Position numbers and translations under genes: made by a program
The notes under the pieces: generated by a model
What the model was told of the DNA's origin: nothing
Databases searched by the model: none
What the model saw: only the letters and a program-made list of their open reading frames with translations
DNA from: Musa acuminata AAA Group
Lineage: Eukaryota; Streptophyta; Magnoliopsida; Zingiberales; Musaceae
Assembly (NCBI RefSeq): GCF_036884655.1
Contig: NC_088357.1
Coordinates: 44,293,501-44,357,500, forward strand
Direction: 5' to 3'
DNA: 64,000 bases
Part shown: piece after piece, positions 49,756-61,739 of the stretch
Position numbering within the stretch: the stretch's first letter is position 1
Layout: the number at the start of each line of letters is the position of its first letter

Positions 49756-52700
49756 TGGGTGGCAGGGGGGGGAATGATCAGTCTTTGCTGACGCTGGCTG
49801 GGGAGCTGCTAAATTCGACTGTTAGCTTCCTTGTCTTCTCCTTCCTTGACGTCCTCGACGTGGTCCTCTGCGTGGTGTATAAGCTGATTGATTACGCCAT
49901 GGAGGCGGAGTGGAAGCCCTGCTACTGCTCCTCCTCCAACAACATGATCACCAGCAGCGACAGCTTCATGGTGTCCGTGAACAGAGGGCCCAAGATCGTC
50001 CGCCTTTGCTCCACCAAGCTTCAGCTGGAGGACGTCTCCGACACGCTCTACTCACGCCACTCCCGCGTGTCGGAGTTCTCCCGCAAGGCCGCCGTGGCCG
50101 TGGCGGCCAGCACCAGCATGTCGGTTCGGTCGCCGGCCACCACCTCCTTCGCCGTCGGCTCCAACATCATGGAGATGCTGAAGGGGAAGATCGAACGGCG
50201 GCTGCCGCAGCCGATCCCCCTCTGGTCCGACTGCGACTGCAAGATCTGCAACTCGTGGAGCCGATCCACCTCCAGCACCTCCCAGCTTTATGTCCATGCC
50301 GAGGGGCCTGCAGGCACGTTCTGGGTCGCCATGCATGCAGAATTCCCCGCTCCTGAATCACCGAACGGGGTTTGACATGATGTGATTTGGTTGACAGATG
50401 GAAGAACGACGACGAATGAGGACGTCCTGTTCATCCACGGCTTCATATCATCCTCCACGTTCTGGACGGAGACCGTGTTCCAGGAATTCACCGCCGAGAC
50501 GAGGTCGAGGCACCGGCTGTTCGCGGTGGACCTGCTGGGGTTCGGCCGGAGCCCCAAGCCGGCCGACTCGCTGTACACGCTGCGGGAGCACATCGAAATG
50601 ATCGAGAAGTCAGTGCTGGAGCGATACGACGTGCGCGCCTTCCACATCGTCGCCCACTCTCTCGGCTGCATCATTGCGCTGGCCATGGCCGTCAGGCACC
50701 CAAACGCGGTCAAGTCCCTCACCCTGCTGGCTCCGGTAAGGATCGCACACGCCTCCCTCTCGCTAGATCTCGAAAGACGATGCAATCGTTGATGGTAGAG
50801 CGGCTGCGCAGCCATATTTTCCAGTGCCGAGGGGCGAGGAGCCGTCGCAGTTCATAATGCGGCAGGTGGCGCCGAGGAAGGTGTGGCCGGCCATCGCGTT
50901 CGGGGCCTCCATGGCTTGCTGGTACGAGCACGTCAGCCGGACCATTTGCCTCCTCATCTGCAAGAACCACCGCCTGTGGGACTGCCTCTTCAAATTCTTC
51001 TCCGGTAACAGGTACACTCCCCAAGTTCTCACTTTTACGTATGCACCACCACCACATACGCTCGCATCATCATCGTCCCAAATGGCAATTTACTGCAGCA
51101 TTACACACTGTTCATGGCAGTAAGAGGAGGAAAGGAGGGGAGATTGAATTCCCCCCTCCAAAATCCAAACCCCAGCTGATTAAAGCGTGGGCTCCTCTCC
51201 TGTTCCACCATCGTGACGGGAGATAGCACTGTGTAAATGCTGGAAATGTTAGATCAAGATGATGAATTCCGCACCTGATCATTTAGTAGTCGGGGATAAG
51301 TGTGTCTGCTCATTTATGAGGTGCACAGTGTAAGGTCGTCCTGAATCCACCAACTTCTGCAGCTGCTAATTCACTAACAGTTGGGGCCACGCAGCTGTCT
51401 TCGCAACGAAGGGGTGAGGTGATTAATGCTGCAACATAGTGGCCCGCAGCAGTAGGTTTGGGGGAAGCCTCTCTGAGTCTTTCCTTAGCGTTCTTCTGAG
51501 TACAGTGCTGCCCGCCTTCTTTAGCCCGTATCAACATAACCTCCTCGATTTGAATGGAGGACATGTTCTGTCCATCTCCATCTCATCAGCTCATATAGGA
51601 TTCTATCCCTTTTCATCGATCGATCCTTATCTGAGATCATCTCATTGATTCCACAGACGAGTGGATAGAATGATGGATTTAGTTTTCGTAATCGATTCTT
51701 GGTAATCCTTTAGCAGATTAGCAATGAACACAGATTTATGGGTGATATCATGCTCTTTGTGTTTCTGGAAGCACATGGGATCACATGATCCTTCCAACCC
51801 CTGCTATTTCTATCTCTGCTGTTCATGAGAGGTGTCAGAACATGAGGTGTCATTCAGATGACAGCTTTTAAGCCAATAAATATGCAAAACATTGCATCTC
51901 TCAATTTGTGATGGAAAGACATGCCACCAAAGATGCTATGAAAACTTTGAACTGCTACTCTCTCTCTCGAAAGGTCCTTATCCTGAACACATTGATCTTA
52001 GCTTTTACAACTGTCCTCATCCTTTGTCTCTCACTAGCTGTCGATGTTTCTTTTCGAAAGAATCAGACAATCCATCAATGAATGGTCATAGAATTTACTT
52101 CCGAGCTTTTGCTCATGCATTTTTTCTGGAGCACATCCATTGGAGTCAGGAAAGGATTTAGGAATCTGTTGCTTCTCTCTTACGTTTGAGATCAAATAGT
52201 TAGGTGGAAACAGAGTCGATTGAAAGAACAAGTTTGGTAGGTGAAGTGTGAGATGTTTCCATCCAATTTCATGCCATATTTCTCAAGATAGATCACCAAA
52301 AAGAACATGAATAATCTGACAAAGGGTCACTTCGTCTCTGAATTGCTGTTTGATAACACACGACTCAGTGCATGAGATCTCCAGCGGCTGCGATGCAGAG
52401 ATGATGATGATGGTTAGAACATGTAACTGGGCAGGATGCGGACGTTCATGATCGAGGTGTTCATGTGCCACACGCACAACGCGGCATGGCACACCCTGCA
52501 CAACGTCATCTGCGCCAGCGCGGAGAAGATGGAGAGCTACCTGGAGACGGTGCGGGAGAAGCTGAGGTGCGAGGTGCGGGTGTTCCACGGGGGCAACGAC
52601 GAGCTCCTCCCCGTCGACTGCAGCTACGACCTGGCGGCCAGGATCCCCAGGGCTCGCGTCAAGGTGTTCGAGAAGAAGGACCACGTCACCATCATCGTCG

Positions 52701-52759
52701 GCCAGCAGCGTGCCTTCGCCCGGGAGCTGGAGGAGATATGGAGGGAAGCAGGGACGTAG
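49755..52759 (+). CDS. BODYGUARD-like alpha/beta hydrolase
   Basis: Four exons join in frame to 473 aa: 49755-50313, 50398-50735, 50812-51011 and 52435-52759. The N-terminus has a hydrophobic stretch (about residues 22-45, VSFLVFSFLDVLDVVLCVVYK) followed by MEAEWKPCYCSS, typical of BODYGUARD proteins. Catalytic residues can be placed: S274 in IVAHSLGC, D421 in HGGNDELLP and H449 in KKDHVTII. HGFISSSTFWTETVF and LGFGRSPKPADSLYTLREH are family blocks. Arabidopsis BODYGUARD proteins act extracellularly or in the secretory path in epidermal cells and are needed for normal cuticle (cutin) formation. The first intron (50314-50397, 84 bp) appears to use a GC donor, because no GT in the right phase exists. 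The exons are very GC-rich and intron 3 is 1.4 kb. Confidence 0.9.
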
Positions 52760-54229
52760 GGAGGAAGACATGCCGATGAGGAGGAGGAGGAGGAGCGACC
52801 AAAGACGCTCTGCCTCTCATAGAAAGAGAAACAGTAAGAGATGTGTATTATTGTCCGCTTTCTTTTCTCTTCTCTCTTCAGACGCCGTCGTCTGTTGATC
52901 GCTGTGATTTGGACCGAATCATGCATTGACGTTTAGGGGTTGGCCTACGTATGAAAATATAATCTGAGTCAATAAGGAAATCAATGTTATGTGTTTCATG
53001 CGATGCGTGCCGTATCAGAACATTCCATTGGCAGAGTATTACGAGAGAACTCACCATTGCAAATATTATGCCCATATTAGTCATCACCTAATGCAGTTTT
53101 TCTCTACCATCAATTGTCTGCTGCTCCACATTGAATTTTGTACTGTCTTTTACTGTTAACGTGACCCCCAAATTTCATAATGATTGATTCATTATTTTTC
53201 TCGATTAATAAGAGTAATAATAGGTACTAAATGTACCTATTAGTACATCGGATATAAGATTGCTTGAGCTTTATTTGTATTCATGACAAGGCTAAATACT
53301 TATTAGTACTTCCGATAGAAAATATAAGATCGCTTGGTTAGTACAAGTACGTCGATTTATGAGAAATTATTTGATATGAATGTCCGACTAGAAAATATAT
53401 CTCCAAAGGAGTAGAGGTGATTCTAGCACTAATAAGATTTTAATTCTCTTGATTAATTTTTTATGTTTATGTAGATCGTAATTAATCTTTATCTATAATC
53501 ATGGATGAATGATTTTCAATTGAGTTAAATCAATTGATTTTTTTCTTCCCATCTTGCTTTGTAAAAAATGAAACTTAAATAATTAACATATGTAGCAAAA
53601 GAACTAATAAAAAGCTTTTGATTGAATTTGGTAGGGGATGTAACATTAAGGAGCCTCAGATAAATAAAATCAAAATAAATTAGGTTAAGGGTCCACCAAT
53701 ACTTCTTTGTTGTAGGAACATCGGTTCTTTTCTATTATTCACTTAATTTCTTTGGTTAGAAATACTAAGAGTTATCACTTTTAAAGAAATTAATATATTT
53801 TTTATTACACTTAGAATAAGAGTAAAATATAATTTATAAGCTTTAATTTAATCATGATGGATAAAAACGTAGATTCGCTTATAAATAAACAAGTGTGTTA
53901 CTATTAATTTAATTTAAATATTTTAAATTATTGATTCAGACTCAATAAAATTAATAAGTTAATTATTTATATAATCATGATTATAATATTGAAGCCACCT
54001 ATGGATAAAATATAATAATGAGACTCAATAAAAGGGATATTATCGGGTTAGATTGATAAATGTAATGTTCATGTGTAAATAAAAATACATAATTGAAAGT
54101 ATTTATCATTACACTACTTTTTAAAAGATACCTTTTTGTTTGATTATAAGTATGATTTTTATGGTAATTAATAATGTTTTGAAAACATAATATATTATGT
54201 TAAAATGGTTGCATGGTTCTTAACACTAT
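52760..54229. other. Intergenic region after the BODYGUARD-like gene
   Basis: Likely 3' UTR extends for a few hundred bases. Beyond 53,100 the sequence is very AT-rich. No gene or named repeat is supported. Confidence 0.4.
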
Positions 54230-54920
54230 TGATAATACACGAAGATCGTTGACTAGTGAGTCGATTCGATTGGTTTTTTGTCGAAAGTGCAAGTCCCTTC
54301 TGGTAACTACTCATGGCTGACGTAGAGAGCAGACATTGCGAGCATGACAAAAGGAAGACGTAGGAAGAGTCGATTCACTAGGAGCGGCTTAGTTTTTAAG
54401 CGATAAAGCTTGGTTAGGGGAGCTGGGCGATCTCCTCTGTTGGCTAGCCTTCTGGTTGTGTCTCCGGGCTTCGTCAATGACCCTACACAACAAGCCTACA
54501 CCGAGGGTGTTTCTACTTGACATATTCGATGCTTAAGTTAGGAAAGCAGAAGGGGAGGAAAACAAAAGTATCAATAATGAATTAAGAGAGTAAAAAAACT
54601 TTTTTTTCCTCTTACCCTAGCTTGGCCCGGGGCATGGTTTTTATACATAGGCGTTAGGTAGAGCAAACGGGCTTCCATCAAGGCCTCTCTTACCTAGCAT
54701 GGTAGAAATATTTAAAGCGGGCAACTTGTCGATCTAGCTCCCAAGGGTAGCCACTGGGAAACTATTGGAATGACATCTTCGATCGAACTTCCTTACTTCT
54801 TCGCGTCAAGCAGGGTGTGGTCCCCTCATCGTTAGTATGGAAGGGAAGGCTAGTGAAACTAGGCCATGCCACTAACCATTAATGTAGAGTCAGGTTTATT
54901 AGTTTAGACATATTTAAAAA
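54230..54920. mobile_element. Possible solo LTR or LTR fragment
   Basis: This is a block of about 700 bp that is markedly GC-richer than its AT-rich surroundings. It has a TATA-like site (GGTTTTTATACATAGGCG at about 54,639) and no coding frame. Composition and promoter-like layout resemble gypsy LTRs. I did not find clear TG...CA ends or a target duplication, so the call is tentative. Confidence 0.3.
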
Positions 54921-54977
54921 AGGGCCCATAGGGTGGTCCATGAAGCCTACTAAAATTCTCAATCAGTTCTCAAGTAG

Positions 54978-55090
54978 CTTGCAGGTAAGTGTGGTGGGGA
55001 ATTGATTTTTTTTGTCATGTTCTCTCTGATCATAGAGTGGTATTCTTCTTAATAAGATTTATTATTATGACTTACGATTGGTTATCACTA
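54978..55090 (+). repeat. Diverged copy of the sequence just upstream of CHLM
   Basis: GCAGGTAAGTGTGGTGGGGA with ATTGATTTTT and the following TTCTCTCTGATCATAGAGTGG, TTCTT and ACGATTGGTTA match 55,960-56,062 (ACAGGTAAGTCCGGTGGGGA, ACTGATTTTT, TTCTTTGTGACAGGAAAGTGG, TTCTT, AGATTGGTTA) in the same order, about 970 bases upstream. It indicates a duplicated upstream segment. Confidence 0.65.
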
Positions 55091-56190
55091 ACAATGAATC
55101 GGGTGATGATTATGACAACATCATGGTTTGTAATATATTATCACGTACTTAGTTTGTTTTGTCTAAATTGTATGGTATCCTTACATGTTTGTTTGTAAAG
55201 AGAATACGAGTTAGAGGAAATGTTTAACTTAGGATCTACAAGTACTTATTTCAGTAAATACTAGATAGGCAATGTAACTTCAAATATTTCACAAGCTTTG
55301 AATGATTGCACGATAAAAAATTCGAAGTGGTATGTCGTGACCGAGAGTCCCCACAAGTGCCCACATAATATTATTGTGAAATGAAACAACGAACCAACCC
55401 TAAACACTATGCAAAGGCCCATTTAGTTATATGTCACTTGAAGCTCATAGGTACTATATTAATCAACATTTTGCACCATTCTACATAGTTAGAAAATCCT
55501 CAAAATGATTACTTGGATAGGTTATTTCTAGATAATTTTACTTCTTTGTGATGACTATACACAACTTACATTTATAAACCTGAAATAACTATAAAAACTA
55601 ATCAAAATGAGGTTGCTAAGTCTACTACAAACCCTCTATAGGTTATATAAAGTATAAAAAAAAATGAAAGATATAAACATACACCAGTATTACATCAAAC
55701 ATTCTGTTTACAATTTTATCCGTAATAATACGACGAAGAAAATAAACATGCTACCACGAGGGTTGATAGGTTAGAGAAAAACATGAGGATGATATCATGT
55801 GCAATGTTGTTAAAAATAAAATAAAATAAAATAATTTTTAATATATAAAATTTTAATATATTTTTTTAAAATATAAAAAGTAGGATGTAAAAGGTCAGGA
55901 GATAAAATATATAATTAGCTCATGCAGCCGACTTACACCGTCAAACAACCTCACAGGTAAGTCCGGTGGGGAACTGATTTTTATTTTTCTGTCGAGTTCT
56001 TTGTGACAGGAAAGTGGCGTTCTTCGTGTTACGACTTACACCCAAGAGATTGGTTACGAGCTCGCGGTATTATTTCCCTCATCCACGAAGCTCTGAATTG
56101 AAAGCACACCCCACCAACCTTATCGGAAATCTCGAGGAGGCTGTGAAGAAGAAGGGGAAGAGGAAAGACAGCTCAAGTTGGAACGCGCCG
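55091..56190 (+). promoter_or_regulatory. Spacer, promoter and leader of CHLM
   Basis: AT-rich sequence occurs to about 55,930, followed by about 250 bases of mixed leader. The frame is open upstream of the chosen start to 56014, but that extension (MAFFVLRLTPKR and on) lacks family similarity and is read as leader. Confidence 0.4.
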
Positions 56191-57150
56191 ATGGCTTTTA
56201 CGGGAGTCCTCTTCCCTGCCACCGCCACTGGCGCCTCGCACCGCCACCGCCACCTCCACCCGCTCTGTCCGAAGCCGCGCCGCCTCTCCTCTACCACCCG
56301 CACGCTCGCCCTGCCCTCGTCTGCCGACCTCCCCGTTCTCGATGCCCCGGTCGCCCTTGCCGCTGCCTCCTCCGTCGCCGCCCTCGCCGCCGCCCTCTCG
56401 CTCTCCGACCCCGAGCGGCGCCGCCGGCAGCAGGCGGAGGACGTTGGCGGCGGCGACAAGGAGGTTGTCCGCGACTACTTCAACAACACCGGCTTCGAGC
56501 GCTGGAAGAAGATCTACGGCGAGGCTACCGAAGGCGTGAACCGCGTGCAGCTCGACATCCGCCTCGGCCACGCCCAGACCGTCGAGAACGCCCTCAGCAT
56601 GCTCCGCGACGGCGGCCCGCTCGCCGGACTATCCGTTTGCGACGCCGGCTGCGGCACCGGCAGCCTCTCTATCCCCCTCGCTTCCGAGGGCGCCCTCGTC
56701 TCCGCCAGCGACATCTCCGCCGCCATGGTGACCGAGGCTGAGCGCCAGGCCCGCGAAGCCCTTGCCGACCGACCCGACCTCCAAATGCCCAAATTCGAGG
56801 TAAAGGATCTCGAGAGCCTAGACGGAAAATTCGACATCGTGGTGTGCTTGGACGTGCTGATTCACTACCCTCAAGGGAAGGCCGAGGCCATGATCGCGCA
56901 CTTGGCATCGCTGGCTGAGTCAAGGCTGGTTCTCAGTTTCGCGCCCAAGACGTTGTACTATGACCTGCTGAAGAGGGTGGGCGAACTGTTCCCTGGGCCG
57001 AGCAAGGCGACGAGGGCGTATCTGCACGCAGAGAGGGATGTGGAGCGGGCTCTGGAGAAGGTCGGGTGGAGGGTGAGGAAGAGGGGCTTCATCCGTACGC
57101 AGTTCTACTTTGCCAAGTTGGTCGAGGCGGTGCCAGTGGGCTTGGCATGA
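56191..57150 (+). CDS. CHLM: Magnesium-protoporphyrin IX methyltransferase, chloroplast
   Basis: One uninterrupted frame encodes 320 aa, near the family's usual length. The enzyme uses S-adenosylmethionine to methylate the propionate side chain of Mg-protoporphyrin IX, the step after Mg-chelatase in chlorophyll synthesis. It acts at plastid membranes. Residues 1 to about 40 are Ser/Arg/Pro-rich with few acids, as in transit peptides. VVRDYFNNTGFERWKKIYGE (92-111) is the conserved entry. VCDAGCGTGSLSIPLA (from 149) is SAM motif I. FDIVVCLDVLIHYPQ and LSFAPKTLYYDLLKR follow, with FIRTQFYFAKL near the end. The start at 56191 (MAFTGVLFP) is preferred to the upstream Met at 56014 because it gives a proper transit peptide. 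Third positions are almost all G or C. No intron is visible. Confidence 0.95.
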   Translation: MAFTGVLFPATATGASHRHRHLHPLCPKPRRLSSTTRTLALPSSADLPVLDAPVALAAASSVAALAAALSLSDPERRRRQQAEDVGGGDKEVVRDYFNNTGFERWKKIYGEATEGVNRVQLDIRLGHAQTVENALSMLRDGGPLAGLSVCDAGCGTGSLSIPLASEGALVSASDISAAMVTEAERQAREALADRPDLQMPKFEVKDLESLDGKFDIVVCLDVLIHYPQGKAEAMIAHLASLAESRLVLSFAPKTLYYDLLKRVGELFPGPSKATRAYLHAERDVERALEKVGWRVRKRGFIRTQFYFAKLVEAVPVGLA

Positions 57151-59806
57151 GATGATGATAACCAAAGGCACAAGGCTTTTGCCGGGAGAGGTATGTGTTC
57201 TTGTGTCTTCTTGTTCAGCTGGAATTCCTCATTTTGTATATTTCATCTAATTGTTGAAGGGTATTTAGATGAGTAGAATTCTCAGTATCTCCATGGAACT
57301 TCTATGAGTAGAGAAGCTATGTTTTGCAATTCCATTTGAAACCTTAGGAGTCTACAAGACATTACTTCAGTATTGCAGGACTCGAGCAATACAGAGTTAT
57401 ACTTGATGCGGATTGATCAGGCAACACTACATATAAATCTCCGATTGCCGCTCAGCCTAGTGTGATTATTTATGCTATCTTAATTCTTGGGCAATGTTAC
57501 TTGAGCTATATGAGCTAACTCAAATATGCTTTTTGGTTGATTCATTGCCGATTAATTAAAGAGAGATACTGATGGAATATTAATTCTAGATGCCCTATGA
57601 ATTCTCTTAGTAATGACTGGTGCCTCCTTTCAGGAGTATGTTGTCTTGAGAAATTCCTGAAATGCAACTTTAAAAAAATTATAACAAATGTGGGATTTGC
57701 TATAGATGGCAGGTCACCAATTTTGAATTCTTTTGGAGGTAATTGAGTATTTAGTTTAGATCTTTTATAGATGAAAACCTATTGGTCATGACCCTGCAAA
57801 TGTATTTTGGCGATTAGCCTTTATTACAGGGTAGCTTGGAAAACCCATAATGTGAGTCTGTCCATACCTGGAGCTCTATGTCATTCGTCGCTTGATTATT
57901 GGCCAAAATTGTTTCTCCAAAGTCGAGTCATCGATAGTGAATTATCAAACTATTTAATAACAAAAGAAAAGAGGTTATCATGCTAAGAGATCATGGGGTG
58001 CATATTACTACATTGACAATTTATTTGTTACATTCCATTTTTGACTTAATATATATGTCCAGCATGAAAAGAAGTGTTAAATAGAAAATCTAGTCGATAA
58101 TCAAATGCTACATGAAAGAAACAAAAATTTCTCCATCATGTATCCCTGACCGTATGGGGAGACAGATGAATTCAAGAGTTAGATCAGGTCTAATAGGTCT
58201 ATAGCGGTTCATACTTTTTTTAGATGAAAACCAGGAGCAAGATGTTTACCATTTAGATATTTGAAATCTGACAATACAATTTTATTTTCTCCTTTATATG
58301 TTGTGGTTTTGTTTCACCAGGATAAAAATTTGAATTAGTTTCTTGATTATCTTGATTAATACCATAGTAGCATGCTATAGTTTGTCCTTTGCATTGTTAA
58401 ACAGATTAATCCTCAATTTTTCCCAAGTATAATTCACTGCATTCTTTTATTTATATTCATCTTAGATCTGGTGCCTTCATTCTGAAAAATTGAACTGATA
58501 CTAAGATTGCCAGTATCCATCCGGACAAATCAAACATTGCGAAGAATTTTCATCTTTGTTTAAGTTGCTAATCGTCCTATATGAATTTGGTTCCAGATCA
58601 TATGTTTGCTACTGTGTGTGAATCTTAAAATGTTAAGCTATAATATGACACATAATGCCAAGTAGGACATCCTTCTATCTTTGTCAACCACTTGAAAAAT
58701 AACCTCAAAACCTATTTTCCTCTAGAATTCTAGCTTGCTACTCATGCCCTTCAGAAGTACTTGTTGTCGATATCGCAGTCAAATTTCAGCATGTTGCATT
58801 TTGCAGGTAGAATGACTAATATTTTGTTGTTGCCCATAAATTATAGGTACCTGCTGATCTTGAAATATAGTCTTTGTTAGCTTGGTATTCAGAATGAAAT
58901 GTCTCGTTACGTCATTGCCCTGTTTTCATCACAGGCTAACTTGCTCTTTCATTTTGGTAAACTTTTTCATCCTAATATAATGGAGAAGATGGTCAACAAT
59001 TTTTCTTTTTTCTCTTAATCCTTGGCAGAATATCCCAGAGGGATTCTCTTCTTCTTCTTCTTCTTCTTCTTCTTCTTCTTCTTTAATTTTTGTTCCCGGT
59101 TCTGGTCTTGGTTCTAAAGCTAATATGTATTCCTTAATGGTACACTGTCTAGAGTTGGAAGTTTGATATTACAGATACATGTAGTGAGCTGTTGATCATT
59201 GATTTTAGAAGCAGTGAAGTTAGATAATATTTTCTTCTTCCCAACTTCCAGTATCTCAAAATTCCTCTTTTATATAGACTAATCACTCTAGTGTTGCAAT
59301 ATTAGCTTGTTTTTAGTGTGAGCATGAGGTGAGGTTTCTTCGCCACATGTATCTTCTACCAGACATAGATGGATTTGAGTGTATAGATTGATCTTATTCT
59401 GTTCTGCTGATGAGAAAGGTTTTCTGCTAATCCGTTTATAACCTTTGGAAAACCTGCACTCTTGGAGAATTCAGAGACAATGGTCAAAGGTGGACCAATT
59501 GTCATTGCCAAGGATAATAGCTCACTGTCTGTCAGTCAAAAATTGTGCCATGATAGTTCACTCTTTCATAATTATATTTTTATTTTATCTTTGTTTTACC
59601 GTAAAAATAATATTTCATATCGAAAGTAATTGATCGTTGCTGACCCTTAAAACATGTTTCCGTGGAAGCATTCTCTACTTAAGAAACAATCCGAAACGGT
59701 ACTGCAGTGAACTCCAAGGTACGTCCGTCCCCATGCTTGGCCTTGCTATATATGTATGTTGCCTAAGCTCAAATCCCTACCCCATCGATCGGGTGCAAGA
59801 GGCCAG
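57151..59806. other. Long spacer between CHLM and the germin-like gene
   Basis: The first few hundred bases are likely CHLM 3' UTR, and a good donor-like GTATGT occurs at 57,191, so a 3' UTR intron cannot be excluded. A (CTT)n tract of about 12 units lies at 59,047-59,083. I see no gene in the rest. The last 100 bases hold the leader of the germin-like gene. Confidence 0.4.
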
Positions 59807-60475
59807 ATGGAGAAGCTCTCTGATTCCGGACTCGCCGCCTCCCTCCTCCTCCTCCTCGCCCTTCTCTGTTCCTTGACGCCTTCCTCTGCAGACGATAGCC
59901 CGCTTCAAGATCTGTGCCCCGCGGCGCCGCAAGGAGAAGCAAAGCTCTTCATGAATGGCTTCCTCTGCAAGAGCCCCAGCAGCGTCATGGCCTCCGACTT
60001 CAAGACCTCGCGGCTCAACCACGCGGGCGACACCGACAACTTCCTCCGGTCGTACATGAACGTGGTGACGGCCGCCGACTTCCCCGGCCTCAACACGCAG
60101 GGCCTCTCCATGGCCCGCACCGACCTGGCCATGGACGGTATGGTCCTGCCCCACTCCCACCCCCGGGCGTCCGAGATGATGTTCGTCTCCCACGGCACGG
60201 TGGTGGCGGGGTTCGTGGACAGCGGGAACCGTCTGTTCCAGCGGACGCTGCGGGACGGCGACGTGTTCGTGTTCCCCCGCGGCCTGCTCCACTTCTGCGT
60301 GAACGCCGGGTATGGGCTGGCGACCACCTTCTCGGTGCTCAACAGCCAGAACCCGGGCGTGATGAGCATCGCGGGCGCCATGTTCGCGCCCGGATCCGAC
60401 GTGATGGAGAAGCTCGTGTCGAGGATCTTAAGCTTCAAAGCTGGGAACGCCACAGCCACCGTGAGCTCTGTTTGA
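59807..60475 (+). CDS. Germin-like protein (apoplastic cupin)
   Basis: A single exon encodes 222 aa, typical for germin-like proteins. Residues 1-28 form a signal peptide (LLLLLALLCSLTPSSA). The mature N-terminus has SPLQDLCPA, with C37 and C54 as the usual disulfide pair. The cupin box has metal ligands H116 and H118 (PHSHPRASE), E123 and H162 (GDVFVFPRGLLHF). Such proteins are secreted, form oligomers and bind manganese. Some have superoxide dismutase or oxalate oxidase activity, and which applies here cannot be read. An upstream in-frame Met at 59756 would add 17 residues before the signal peptide and is less likely. The subfamily is not assigned. Confidence 0.92.
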   Translation: MEKLSDSGLAASLLLLLALLCSLTPSSADDSPLQDLCPAAPQGEAKLFMNGFLCKSPSSVMASDFKTSRLNHAGDTDNFLRSYMNVVTAADFPGLNTQGLSMARTDLAMDGMVLPHSHPRASEMMFVSHGTVVAGFVDSGNRLFQRTLRDGDVFVFPRGLLHFCVNAGYGLATTFSVLNSQNPGVMSIAGAMFAPGSDVMEKLVSRILSFKAGNATATVSSV

Positions 60476-60878
60476 TAGTGATGATGACGTTGTATTTATT
60501 ATCATCTCATGTTGAGGATGATAAATGGATGATCTTCTTCTTACCAACACACAATCAATATGCAAATTGAATTGGGCTGATTGCAGTTTTACGTTCTGAC
60601 TCGGATTTAGGTTGTTCTTTTGAACCGAACCACAATTTTGTTTGGGGACCTCAACCCGAACTGGACCCAAGTCTAATTATTGGTGCCGTGGACCTGACTG
60701 AATCAATTTTGACTGGTTGGCCCGAAGACGAGTGGGGTCAATTTGGCCCTCCGCCACCATTCGCTCTCCTTAATCTCCGGCCCATTTGCGTAAGAAACTC
60801 CTTTCTCGCCTCGTGCTCGCTAGAAAGCGATCGAGATCGGAGGAGAAGAGAGGAGAAAGGAGAGAGGAGGGGAGAGCG
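60476..60878. other. Spacer and leader of the calmodulin-like gene
   Basis: The germin-like 3' UTR lies on the left. The last 60 bases are a purine-rich leader (GGAGAAGAGAGGAGAAAGG-like) for the next gene. No other feature was seen. Confidence 0.45.
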
Positions 60879-61325
60879 ATGGGGAAGGAGGAGCTGACCG
60901 AGGAGCAGGTGGCGTCGATGCGGGAGGCGTTCACCCTGTTTGACACGGACGGGGACGGGCGGATCGCGTCGTCGGAACTGGGGATCCTGATGCGATCTCT
61001 GGGCGGCAACCCCACGCAGGCCCAGTTGAAGGAGATCGCCGCCTCGGAGGGCCTCACCGCCCCCTTCGACTTCCCCCGCTTCCTCGACCTCATGCGCAAG
61101 CACCTCCGCCCCGAGCCCTTCGATCGCCAGCTTCGTGACGCCTTCCGCGTCCTCGACAAGGACGGCACCGGCACCGTCGCCGTCGCCGACCTCCGCCACG
61201 TCCTCACCAGCATCGGCGAGAAGCTCGAGCCCAACGAGTTTGACGAGTGGATCCGCGAGGTCGAGGTCGCCCCTGACGGCACCATCCGCTACGAGGACTT
61301 CATCCTTCGCATGGTCGCCAAGTGA
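60879..61325 (+). CDS. Calmodulin-like protein CML13/CML14 type
   Basis: A single exon encodes 148 aa, the family's usual length. It starts [18 protein letters not shown] and ends [11 protein letters not shown]. Only EF-hand 1 is canonical ([12 protein letters not shown], 22-33). The second is lost ([10 protein letters not shown]). The third ([12 protein letters not shown], 93-104) ends in Asp instead of Glu, and the fourth (about 129-140) is degenerate. [38 protein letters not shown] and [10 protein letters not shown] are hallmarks of CML13/14. In plants these proteins bind IQ motifs of IQD proteins, CAMTA factors and myosins, acting as light-chain-like subunits more than as full calcium sensors (family knowledge). 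An upstream in-frame Met at 60786 would add a basic tail and is read as leader. Confidence 0.95.
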   Translation: MGKEELTEEQVASMREAFTLFDTDGDGRIASSELGILMRSLGGNPTQAQLKEIAASEGLTAPFDFPRFLDLMRKHLRPEPFDRQLRDAFRVLDKDGTGTVAVADLRHVLTSIGEKLEPNEFDEWIREVEVAPDGTIRYEDFILRMVAK

Positions 61326-61730
61326 TCCGTCCGATCTCATCCCCTCTTACGATTCTTGGCCTAGGTATGGTGGTGGATCTACGCTTGTGTTCCTTTCCTT
61401 CAATTTCCTCCCATATTTAATTCTTTTTAAGATCTGTTGGTCTTGGTTGGGATCTTGTTAGCTTGTGTACATTCCTTTCAAAGTTCTTATGTTTGTAGGA
61501 TGCATACACTTTAATTATGTCTGTGGTTGGAATTTTGCTCATAATAACAATTGAATATGAGATGTACGGTGATCTTATAATTTCTCTAATTAAATTCTGA
61601 TTCCGATCTAAACTTTTAAGGTATCGACTGAGGCAAAATACTTATGATTAAGCCACAGAGATCTATTAAAAGTCTATTACAAAAACTCCCTTCAGTATCA
61701 GAGGATACAACTATATAGAAACTTAACAAC
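61326..61730. other. 3' flank of the calmodulin-like gene
   Basis: Likely 3' UTR and AT-rich spacer up to the transposon boundary. Nothing else was seen. Confidence 0.45.
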
Positions 61731-61739
61731 TCTTCTTGC

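Noticed and set aside
56079..56923. Several minus- and plus-strand frames over CHLM
   Set aside because: GC-rich shadows without recognisable domains.
59777..60570. Long frames antisense and in other frames over the germin-like gene (171, 184 and 218 residues)
   Set aside because: Shadows of a GC-rich coding exon. Only the plus frame from 59807 has a signal peptide and cupin motifs.
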